Assembly (NCBI GenBank): GCA_963971225.1
Contig: OZ020269.1
Span: 109,191,486 to 109,255,485, forward strand
Reading direction: 5' to 3'
Length of the DNA stretch: 64,000 nucleotides
Source: Melieria omissa
Taxonomy: Eukaryota; Arthropoda; Insecta; Diptera; Ulidiidae
Each line of letters begins with the position of its first letter. Within the stretch, counting starts at the first letter, position 1. The notes beneath the pieces were generated by a model that worked only from the letters and a program-made list of their open reading frames with translations, did no database searches and had not been told where the DNA came from. The translations under genes were made by a program, and so were the position numbers. Below, in pieces: positions 37,473-46,889 of the stretch.

Positions 37473-38476
37473 AAATCATCATCAGAATGAAAGTCGGACT
37501 CATAACATGATGGGATGAAAAGTTTGCTATACTTTTGCGCGTCATCGGATGTCGTGCCTGTTCTGGCAACACTGTTCGTTATTTTTCATTCGTCTGTTCC
37601 GAGGCATTTGTATGATACCATTGCCATCTGCGCATTGGTTTGTGTCTGTGGAAATTCACCAACATGTAGAAAATTGAAGTTTTTTCAACAATGCGCTAGC
37701 AAAATACGCAGCTCCCTGTGGATGTTGGCAATTTGGAAGCACTGAGCCATGAGCGATTGTATACATTTTCTCCAATGGTGTTCGTTGAGGGTGTCGTAGC
37801 TGTGATTGGTCAATGTTGAATGGTCCAAAACTTGTGTATGTGTATCGGAAATTCGCATGAAATAAGTAACGCCCCCTCAAATGTTGTGACTTGATCAAGT
37901 TTTTCGGACAAAATTCGAGTTGATTTTTTTGCAGAACTCGTTACTTTATTTGAAAGCCGTTACAATTGTGTAGTTATAAATAGCGGATACAAGATCGGCT
38001 TTAAGTGAAACAATACGCATAATCGTCATTTTATTTTTGCATCTTGCTTATTGTGTCGCAAAAAGTGGGTTGATATTGGAGTGAAGTGATCATACAAAGA
38101 GAGAACCTTATGAAAACATGAGCCATTTACAAACCAAATTAAAACTTCTGGGATCTTAGTGTCACACTCATCACTGTTCGCATTCGAAGTGATGTGACAC
38201 TAAGCTCTCGAAGCTTTCAAAAAATGGGCATGGCTTGTGAGTTTAGAACACACGGTTAAAATGTTTATATACATACACATCCGACATGCCCGAGGCAAAT
38301 CGCCAGAGTGGCGCCCCTAGATTTTAATATTAAAATACTTAAGAAAGTTATCAACCACATATGATCTCTTTAGATTCAATTTTTTTTTCATACAAATCAA
38401 TCGATATTCAAAATTATAATGAACATGCCGCCCTAGGCATTTGCCTCATAAGCCTCGTGGTTTGACTGCCATATAT
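37473..38476. other. No gene seen apart from the hairpin at 38155-38204
   Basis: AT-rich spacer between the Harbinger-like MITE and the deleted mariner. Open frames are short and unsupported. Confidence 0.4.
38155..38204. repeat. 50-nt hairpin
   Basis: CTTAGTGTCACA..TCACT pairs with AGTGATGTGACACTAAG, a 17-bp stem with one 4-nt bulge and a loop of about 12. No terminal repeats or coding sequence surround it. It could be a small MITE core or a structured RNA. Confidence 0.45.
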
Positions 38477-39071
38477 AGGGTGTTTTTTTTAGAGGTTTGT
38501 TTTTCGAATTGAGATAAAACTGGCATTTTGTGGTCAAATCTGGCAACTCTAATGTCATTTATGTTCAGTTTGGTTTGCCATTTCATCATGAACAGGTTGA
38601 CAAAAGAACAACGCTTGCAAATCGTGCAAATTTATTTCGAAAATAATGGTTCAGCTCGCGAAGTTTACCGCAAGCTCCGTCCATTTTATGGTCGACATCG
38701 TCCATCAGAGCAATTAATTCGGTTAACCAAGGGTCGTTTTCGCACTACGTTTACTCTATGTTATAATACGCATCCGCAGAGACGTCGAACAGTGCGCACA
38801 ATTGCCGCTGTAGAGCAAAATGTTGAAGAGGACCCGAATGAATCGATTCGCCACCGTGCACAGCAATTGGAGCTTTGTCCATCAACTGAAAATTGGACCT
38901 GTGGAATTGGCTTTATTCGAGCCAGCCGCGGCGGCCAAATGCCCGAAATCATATTTAAACATTAATGGCATAAAATTATCCTTCCAATAAAGCCAAATTG
39001 ATGGACATTAAAACGATTTTCTTGTGTTTTATTTCAATTCGAAGTTCTATACCTCTAAAAAAAACACCACA
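38477..39071 (+). mobile_element. Mariner-family element, internally deleted
   Basis: GGTGTTTTTTTTAGAGG (38479-38495) is perfectly mirrored at 39052-39068, and the similarity extends through TTCGAATTGA.ATAAAAC. Inside, an intact 125-residue ORF (38588-38965) starts MNRLTKEQRLQIVQIYFENN, the N-terminal helix-turn-helix of this transposase type, and ends RASRGGQMPEIIFKH, its normal C-terminus. The catalytic core between them is missing. AT-rich TA sequence flanks both ends. Confidence 0.8.
38588..38965 (+). CDS. Deleted mariner transposase, HTH domain only (125 aa)
   Basis: The ORF runs from ATG 38588 to TAA 38963-38965. Residues about 1-60 form the helix-turn-helix DNA-binding part (RLTKEQRLQIVQIYFENNGS, then YRKLRPFYGRHRPSEQ); a second region (RRTVRTIAAVEQNVEEDPNE) matches the second HTH. 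The DDD catalytic residues are absent, and the last residues are the transposase tail. It could at most bind element ends. No sign of host use is seen. Confidence 0.6.
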   Translation: MNRLTKEQRLQIVQIYFENNGSAREVYRKLRPFYGRHRPSEQLIRLTKGRFRTTFTLCYNTHPQRRRTVRTIAAVEQNVEEDPNESIRHRAQQLELCPSTENWTCGIGFIRASRGGQMPEIIFKH

Positions 39072-39092
39072 TACTTGTATATTATATATATA

Positions 39093-39442
39093 CAGTGTCG
39101 GACAAAACATTTGCAACTACAATGCAATTGTTAAATTTTTTTCCCTGAGTAATTTCTGGACTTATTTAGTTTATTTTAATTTTTGCTTATTACAAAACAT
39201 TTCAGCAATTAATATAAATTAAATTTTTGAAAAAATCTAGAGTGCTATGCACTTTTTTTTTTGCTTATTACAAAACATTTCAGCAATTACTATAAATTAA
39301 ATTTTTGAAAAAATCTAGAGTGCTATGCATTTATGCGATTTAAACTGTTAAAAATTCTGTGCGACAAAACGTAAAATGTTTAGAAATTACTCTGACTGAT
39401 ATGAACATTGCATTGTAGTTGCAAATGTTTTGTCCGACACTG
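39093..39442. mobile_element. Tc1/mariner-type MITE, 350 bp, perfect 36-bp TIRs
   Basis: CAGTGTCGGACAAAACATTT begins a 36-bp inverted repeat that is identical at both ends, with TA on each side (39091-39092, 39443-39444). The interior contains a 78-bp tandem duplication. The perfect ends suggest a young insertion. Confidence 0.85.
39181..39333. repeat. 78-bp tandem duplication inside the MITE
   Basis: TTGCTTATTACAAAACATTT starts at 39183 and again at 39261, and the copies differ by only a few bases through GAGTGCTATGCA. Confidence 0.85.
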
Positions 39443-39460
39443 TATGTATGTATGCACATA

Positions 39461-39679
39461 CAGTGAATTCGCAATAATATGAACTAATTAAAAGCCTGTT
39501 CTCTTCTGCGCAAAATCATCAAAATATCATTAATTTGCCGTACATATTTCATTCTTGATAAGTTTTTAAAAAAAATATTATTCATATTTTAAGGGTTTTT
39601 CAAGTTCATATTTTAGGGTCGTCAATGGTAGGGCAAAGTGTTCACATTTTGGGATGTTTATATTATCACGAGTTCACTG
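39461..39679. mobile_element. pogo-like MITE, 219 bp
   Basis: CAGTGAATTCGCAATAATAT (39461) and the inverted right end CAGTGAACTCGTGATAATAT match with four differences. TA flanks both sides (39459-39460, 39680-39681). The interior repeats TTCATATTTTA.GGGT. It is non-coding. Confidence 0.7.
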
Positions 39680-39681
39680 TA

Positions 39682-41428
39682 TATGTTTTAAATTGAGAGC
39701 TCATCATCAGCCATTGTTTTCCCTTATTGTGTGTTTTTCCAGTACATTTGCTGAGATGCTGAAGCATTTAAATGAAGGTACGCACGTAAGGACATGACAC
39801 ATGTACGTTTGTGGCTAGTTATAAAAAAAAAACATTCAATTCAAAATTGATAAAAGACGTAACGCCTTCTTATGTTATTTAGTTGAGTTTGTACTTCGAA
39901 TTGTCAATAAAAATCTTTTACAAGTAGCAATGTGCGAAACTATAGTTCAGCACGCTTACATATATCCTAATTGAATATACGAGTATAGGAATTGGAATTC
40001 AATGTACTTCGGAAAAACGACTTCAGATATAAATACATACATATGCAGTTTTTAACCTTTCCCATACTTTGAACTACATACTCGCATTAAAATGCATGTC
40101 CTACCTTTCTACTAATGCGAAATACTCGGGGAAGTGCAGCATTTCAATAAGTGCGAGAAAAAGTGAAGCACTCTTCACCTACGCAGCACCAACTTATCTT
40201 CTAGCACCCAGCCAGCACGCAATAGCAAAACTCATTTTAAAACTTCTTGCTGATTGATATACACGGTACAAGAGCAATGCGGCAGACAGACAAGTAGACA
40301 AAATCGCCGCGAACTGAGTCGACGAAGTACATATAATTTATGTGGGACTGTAATTTGAAGCGTGAACAGCTGCTCATTATTATCCACGCTCCCCCTCCCA
40401 AGTATGTATGTATTGCCAAACATTTATCGTATACATCTGTTCAACAACTACGAAACCAAAACTAAGAATTCGGAATATGGAGATAGCTGTTTACTTCGGA
40501 GACGATTGTACTTAGTAACCGGGTGATATCATTAGGTCAAGGCACTTGAGTTTAAATCAAAGTAAATCGAGTGAACGGAAAATTATTTAGCAAAATTAAT
40601 TTCGGCAAATACATGTCACTGAATACACCAAATACATTCCACACACATTTATCCGACGCTTTTCAATCGAACCAATAATTTGAACAATCAGATAAATAGT
40701 AAAAAATTCTGGTTTTGGTTAATGAGGAGCCACAGTCGCCATTGTAATGAACAGTTGCACTGCGGTCGCCTTCGTACAGGTCGATGTCAGTAAGCTGCAA
40801 AGACTCATAAGCGACGAGACACTTCTGGTGATTGGTGCAAGATGCTACTGTTGATCGTTTGCTGCTCAAACACCGTATGTGCTGGTGTGAGTAGGCGAAA
40901 TGGAGGGAATACCTCTCTCAAATGCGCATGCCCGGTGCCGTATGATGATGCGTTTGGATGAGCATTGTATAGTGGCCTCTTTCTCACCATCGGCGCTGTC
41001 GATCTTGTATCCGGAAAGAGAAGAAACTCGGAAACTGTTTCTGCGGAGATGTGTTGTGCTCGACGCAACTACACAACTCGTAGTGGCAGAGAGAGTGCGT
41101 ATTGTGAGGATTGCCACAAGGACTCCATATTCAGTTCCCTTCCATACGTACGTGTGTTAAGAAGATTCATACATTTCCTTGTGGCATTTCAGTTGGCCTT
41201 GTATTAGTTGTACCCTTCTATGGAATTTTCATGTACATATGTAAATTTAAACATATTCACCTGATATGTAATTGTGTTGCGTCGATTTGAATTCAATTTA
41301 AGAAAAATTGAATAAGCACGCCGCGGCGGAGTCCTTTGCGTATCGTTAAATCGGATCGAGTCGAGTTGTAGTATCGGTACACACTCCCCTCATTGGAGTT
41401 AAGCGGTGTTGTGCTCCGTTGTGAGAGT
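39682..41428. other. twist 5' flank
   Basis: No coding sequence. It should hold the twist promoter and proximal control DNA. A TCAGTT initiator-like motif lies near 41187, and CATATG E-boxes occur (for example about 41236). There is no clear TATA box. Confidence 0.4.
40905..40913 (+). promoter_or_regulatory. Dorsal-like site upstream of twist
   Basis: GGGAATACC lies about 0.5 kb upstream of the twist ATG and fits GGGWWWWCC. A single 9-bp match is weak evidence; position upstream of a known Dorsal target is the only support. Confidence 0.25.
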
Positions 41429-43624
41429 ATGTCGGTGCGGTCCAATTCACCAACGGTGCTTCTCGATATCAGCTACAAGCCGCTTCCCAACATTATGGAT
41501 CTGCAGCACAATGTTATCAAATTGATCCAAGTGGAGCAACAGAACTACATGCATTCCATACACCTGCAGCAAGATCACCACCAGACCCCCAACTATATCA
41601 ACTCACCGCAGCATCAGCCGTCGAATAATTCGCATCTGCCACATTTGCAGCTCGCCGCGCAACAGCAGCTATCCAATGGAGCCGATTACATCTCGTACGG
41701 CATTTTGGAGCCCGAGGAAGCCGACTACAATATACCCAGCAGCGAGATCCTTCGCACCAGCTGTGCTAATAGTGCAAGTGCCAGTATCAGTATTACCTCT
41801 ACACCGCACAGTCAAAGTTCTGCGTCACCGGCGTCGACTGCAAGTGGCTGCAGGAGCAGTGGCAATGGCGGTAGTGTTGAAACTATTTCCAAGGAACTAA
41901 ACAACAACAGTTACACGCAACAGGATTCGGCAAATATCAGTGCATCCGACCCGGCATCCACGGCGTCCTACTATCTTAACGATAACGGCAAGCGCACACG
42001 GGAATTCGACCAGGGCACTGAGGAAGTGTTACAAGAAAGCAAGAAGCCACATTTGCAACAACGTAGTAGTAGTAAGAGCCAGAATCAGCAGCAGCAACAG
42101 CAACAGCAACCACACCACCACCCCGCCTTCATCCATCGGCAGGATCAGAAGTTCTTCGTAGACTATCTTCCAACAACTGTGCATGAGGTTAATGCGAACA
42201 TTGATCACAGGAGCGGGAGCGTTATAGGTGGTGGAAGTGGCAACGCCACCAGCAATAACAGCAATGTCAACAATAACACAGTTCAGCAATTTGATTTCGT
42301 CGACGAGGAGATGTGTGAAAGCAGCCAAGATAATTTCAAGTACACCTTCCAGCAACAACAGCAGCAGCAGAGGTCGTTGCAATCAGCGGCCGACATCTGT
42401 GGCAACGGGATAGCCGGCGGCAATATGCCAGCGTTGGCGATGCATCCAGTGAGCGGGCATATCCCCACCCATGCACAAGGCAACACGGCACCTGCAGCCA
42501 GTTCCTACGAGCAGTACGACGCGACCAATTCGCTCAATGGCAGCACTTACTCAAACTCTGACCGTGACGATATGGAGTATCAGCGTCACTCCATCACCGC
42601 CGTGAACAGCTATGCTTATGCCAACGATGATGACCTGAGTGGATCAACCGCGGACGCTCTATCCGAAGGACACGACTCGAACAAACAGTTCCGCAAACCG
42701 CGCCGGCGAACGAAACGTAAAGCGAGCAAGTCAGAAGATGTAGAGGACTTTCACAATCAGCGCGTTATGGCAAACGTGCGCGAACGCCAACGGACGCAAA
42801 GCTTGAACGACGCATTCAAAGCCTTACAACAGATCATTCCAACATTGCCGAGCGATAAGCTCAGCAAAATCCAAACACTGAAGTTGGCCACCAGGTAAGG
42901 AACCGATTAGTAAGCACCCAAAATTAAGGCGCCATGCGCACAATTCATGTAAAATCTCGTGGCTTTTGGGATAATCTTCAGCATGTGAGCCGCGAAAACC
43001 ACGAATGTAGTGCTTATCACAGTTCATCACAACAAAAACGCTCTCTCTGCCTCTCATGCACTTAAACCGTAGAAAAGTGCGAATGCCTTCGAATTCCCAT
43101 AAGGAAATTCCATAAACGCGGTAAATTCCCAAATGAAGGGCATTTCCGCATTGGCTCACCTTGTCATCTGCAAAAATGTAAAGTTCAGCTACCTACGTTT
43201 GCTTGCAGGTTTGCAGACTTGCTAGTTTAGGGATATTTGTGCATATAACATACACACATATGTATGTAGTTACATACATCATAAAAAACTTCCATGTACT
43301 TCTTATGCAATCATTTGCGCGCCGCCCGCTTTCCTTGCTCTCCATTAACATCAGTCTAATTCCAGATATATTGACTTCCTTTGTCGGGTACTGTCAACGA
43401 GCGAGATAAGCTTGCTAAAAGCATTGGACACGAACGGTGGTGCTACAGGCAACGGATTTGCAATCGGAGCGGCTTCATTGCTCAATGCTGCCGCCAATGG
43501 CACAGAAGCAGAACTCAAAGGACTGCGGCGTGTAACAGGGGCGCCTGTGATTCCACCAGAGAAGCTCAGCTATCTTTTTGGAATGTGGAGAATGGAGGGT
43601 GATGCTCAGAATAATAAAACATAA
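41429..43624 (+). CDS. twi: Twist, bHLH mesoderm-determining transcription factor (2 coding exons)
   Basis: Coding exons are 41429-42894 and 43366-43624, giving 574 aa. The intron 42895-43365 has a GTAAGG donor and a TTCCAG acceptor and splits an Arg codon (AG|A). The ATG at 41429 is chosen because [18 protein letters not shown] matches the Drosophila N-terminus; the frame is open upstream to 41393 but has no other ATG. Domains: conserved N-terminal block (residues about 1-38), Ser/Asn/Gln-rich middle with poly-Q near 217-226 and 307-313, a basic stretch KPRRRTKRK, bHLH about 443-496 ([19 protein letters not shown], then the loop and helix 2 crossing the intron), and the C-terminal Twist/WR box ([16 protein letters not shown]). 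Known role: nuclear class II bHLH factor that binds CANNTG E-boxes as a homodimer or with Daughterless and directs mesoderm formation downstream of Dorsal. Drosophila Twist is about 490 aa, so the extra length is mostly low-complexity linker. Identification is secure. Confidence 0.97.
42895..43365 (+). other. twi: twist intron
   Basis: This 471-bp intron separates helix 2 of the bHLH from the rest of the protein. Donor CCAG|GTAAGG and acceptor TTCCAG|ATAT are canonical, and the split Arg codon restores the invariant [13 protein letters not shown] run. It holds the cluster of kappaB-like sites listed separately. Confidence 0.93.
43091..43147 (+). promoter_or_regulatory. Cluster of Dorsal/NF-kB-like sites in the twist intron
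   Basis: Four rel-type half or full sites lie within 57 bp: GAATTCCC (43091-43098), AAGGAAATTCC (43101-43111), GGTAAATTCCC (43120-43130) and GGGCATTTCC (43138-43147). An E-box CATCTG follows at 43165-43170. The Dorsal consensus is roughly GGG(W4-5)CCM; each site departs by one or two positions, so binding is an inference. In Drosophila, twist is a direct Dorsal target through upstream enhancers. Confidence 0.4.
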
Positions 43625-43799
43625 AGGGGGCAGTCAGTTCCCACTGTCGGCGCGAGAATGTCATTAGCTGTTTTCGGCGGATCGGTCAATTACGCTCAGC
43701 CATAATTTTCCATTTGATTTTAAGTACACGTAGATATATTATAGACATGGTATGTAATTGTATTTGGACACCTGGAAAATGTTTTCTTAATCACAAGTG

Positions 43800-43805
43800 A
43801 ATAAA
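43800..43805 (+). promoter_or_regulatory. Candidate twist polyadenylation signal
   Basis: AATAAA lies 176 bp after the twist stop codon. It is the first such hexamer downstream and would give a short 3' UTR. Confidence 0.4.
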
Positions 43806-44150
43806 AAGTGAAGTATGTAAGTGAAAACATATGCGTTTTAAATTGAATTCGAAGCTAATCAAAGATGTCATTAAAATATTGTAAACTTGTATCCATAATT
43901 ATGCATTGTACATCGGGCATTTATAAGTAGATAATGTATATATATGTATGCATGTTTTTGACCCCTAATGTAAACAGTTCCCAAACATATAAACATATTT
44001 ATATCCATATGTGCGAACAGTAAGAACCAACAAATAAACGCAACACATTCCAAAGTGTTACAGAGCTTTGGAAGAATTTTAAGCTTAACTGCAGAAAAAC
44101 ACCAACCTTGTAAATGCCTGAATTCGCAGAAGAAAAACCCATACTTAATA

Positions 44151-44421
44151 CAGGTAGACCTCGCTTAACATGTATTTTTTATAACACGGCCTCGTTCTAA
44201 CACGGTTCACATTTTCGATTAGTAAAAAAGCCGCAGAACGGTATTGAAACAAAAAAAACTGCGTGTTATGTTTCCCTGATTTATACGCATGACAAACAAA
44301 TTGAATCATACATATGTATGTTTCAAACAAGTATGTCTGTTATGTACATATACATAGATATACCTTGCTTAACACGGCACTTTCCAGTAACGTAACTTCT
44401 GTGTTAAACCAGGTCTACCTG
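44151..44421. mobile_element. pogo-like MITE downstream of twist, 271 bp
   Basis: Ends CAGGTAGACCTCGCTTAACA and, inverted, CAGGTAGACCTGGTTTAACA match at 18 of 20 bases, with TA flanks (44149-44150, 44422-44423). The motif TAACACGG or a close variant recurs several times near both ends. It is non-coding. Confidence 0.75.
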
Positions 44422-45320
44422 TACATCGTATTTTCATAAACATATGCATGTGTGACAATTTAAAATCGTATAGCAATGAGAAATTTTAAATTTTTTATGT
44501 AAACCACTAGATGGGTATCGTCCCAGTAATTTGTGATAAAAGTATACAAGTATATAGTAGTGCAGCTCTACTCTGCTTGCCACTTTGCAGTTGGAGTTGT
44601 TTGTTTTCTTGATCTTTCTACGTCCCCATGAAATTAGGCGCGAAAAAATTGCTGGCGAAGGGCTGCAGAAAAATTCGTCTTTCTTTGGAAGACAAAGGAA
44701 CTCGAGATTTTACAAGGCACAAAACCGAAGGGAATGCAAGCGGCACAAATATCCATACATAAATGGCACATTTTTATTTGCCGCGCGACATATTCAAAGC
44801 GTAACGTCATTTACTATAAATGTGGTACGAACGAATGAATAAACACACGCTTGCAGCCACCATCAATGTCGACTCTTCCTCCAACACCATTACGATTGCC
44901 ATCACCCAACAGTAGCAGTGACAGATCCACATGTGCGCGCACAGTTTTATACGCACATGCATATATTCGTATGTATGTATGGATACACAAGTATACATGT
45001 TTATGCGACTGGAGACCCTCGCAGCAAAGCAAGCACCAAACACCACATCCGGTGATTTATGTTAACTTATTTCATTTCTGGACGACCAGAAGATGGGAAA
45101 CTACCAAAAAGCATTTTTTACCATTTGTGAATGCCATATGTGCATACGCACATAAATAATATACATTGTAAGTATGTAATGTAGGAACTTAACTTTGCTT
45201 CAGCAAAAGTTGTTTCAATGAATACAAATCGCAGCCGATGTTACAAGTAGAAATGAGTGGGCGCCACCATTTACGACTGATTGCTATATGTTAAACCACC
45301 TCATATATGTATATATATAT

Positions 45321-45567
45321 CTGTGGTCAAAAGCACTAACCGCTTAAGTCGACTTAAGAAGAAATTGAGTTATGGATGCCACCACGTTCCCTTGACTGTG
45401 CTCTACGTTTGTGTAAAATCGGGGAGCTTCTAACTTTAAAATAAAAAAAGTTATTAATAAAAACCTATTCGCATTCCCATAGCGAACACACTACGCGCTA
45501 AAACTTTAAAGCGAGATTACTCGAAACAGCAATTTACGACTTAGGCGGTTATTGCTTTTGACCACAG
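45321..45567. mobile_element. MITE, Tc1-like termini (copy 2 of family with 36363)
   Basis: This 247-bp copy, 1.7 kb downstream of the twist stop, is in the same orientation as 36363-36608 and differs by about eleven substitutions or indels. Ends are CTGTGGTCAAAAGCACTAAC and the mirrored TTGACCACAG. Confidence 0.7.
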
Positions 45568-46497
45568 ATATATATTCATACTGATATCTAGTTTAAGTCT
45601 TTTTCTTAAAAGCCACAAAGGGAGGAACGTTCTTTAGATAAACGTCAGTGCGAATAAGTCATAATGTAATATACTACACACACACACACTTACATATTGC
45701 AATCTTGTATATTGCAGAATGTTCTTCTATATACTTACATGTCTGTGGTGGTCATATGGAACAGTAGCTTGTGTCGACATAAGGCAGAATTGAGTTATTG
45801 CGTTGAAACCTTTATAGAAGTCAAGACGTTTAACCCTTTCGGGACTACTGGAATAATATGTACGTCCCCTCAAAACAATTGGCAGATCTTATGACATGTG
45901 TTAAATATTTATTCGAATTTTAAGTCCCTGGATAAAAGAATGACTTCGGAATTCTTAAGTATGCAACATCATTTTTTAATTATTTTTATGTTCGTTTATG
46001 CAAAACGGAATGCGCTAAAACACTCTTCTTGCTAGGACGCTCTCGGAACTTAATCGTGTTCCACACTTAGATCTCTCTCTTTCAAGATTTATAGTCTTAA
46101 GAATTATTGTTTACTTTGTTTTAATTTCAACTTTATTATTTTGTTCATAGTTCATAGATGGGCTCTTACAATTTATTTTTTGTTTGACTGAATTGTAAAT
46201 AAATAATTTTCTAGCTCCACCTTTCATAGCATGGGAACATTTTTTCTAAGAGTATTTTGGTTTTCAAAATTAAGTCCCGCCATGAATGTACATATTTCAG
46301 GCGTCTTGAAAAACTCTTTGTTTTTAGCAATATTATGTGCGTTCACTCTTTAGCGTGTTACTTTGTTTGTTTACTTTGGTAGTAGTAAAACCACCAGTAA
46401 ACCAACCAGTAGTTAGTAGTAGAACCACCTCAAATGAAAAAGAATTCATTTTTTCTAAAATCAAAAACACAACGGTGGGATTAAATTTGGTACAGAG

Positions 46498-46887
46498 AAA
46501 CTGTGAAAACACACGAACTAATAGGTCTATTGACTTCAAATTTGGGGAAAGTACTCTAAATGATTAATAATTCGGCAAATGTTTTTGTTCTTTTTGGAAA
46601 ATCAAAATGTGCCGGGGTCAACAAGGGGTTTCCAGTTTACATGGGAAACAAAATTTAATGGGCCTATAGACTGCAAATATGGTGAAAGCATTTCAAATGA
46701 GAAATAATCAAGCAAGTATCTTCCATCAAAGTTTGACGGCCAAGAAAGGATTAAAAGGTTTCCAGTTTACATGGGAAACGAAATTTAATGGGCCTATCGA
46801 CTTCAAATATGGTGAAAGCATTTCAAATGAGAAATAATCAAGCAAGTATCTTCCATCAAAGTTTGACGGCCAAGAATGGATTAAAAG
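46498..46887. repeat. 130-bp tandem repeat, three copies
   Basis: Copies 46628-46757 and 46758-46887 differ at four positions. A more diverged copy precedes them (about 46498-46627: GACTTCAAAT, GGGGAAAG, AAATGATTAATAA), and a partial one may follow to about 46935. No gene is evident. Confidence 0.8.
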
Positions 46888-46889
46888 AA

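Noticed and set aside
41393..41428. Upstream extension of the twist frame
   Set aside because: The first codon is TTG, and the family N-terminus aligns with the ATG at 41429.
46337..46567. 76-codon frame with a hydrophobic N-terminus (secreted-peptide look)
   Set aside because: Starts at GTG rather than ATG and its second half is the diverged unit of the 130-bp tandem repeat.
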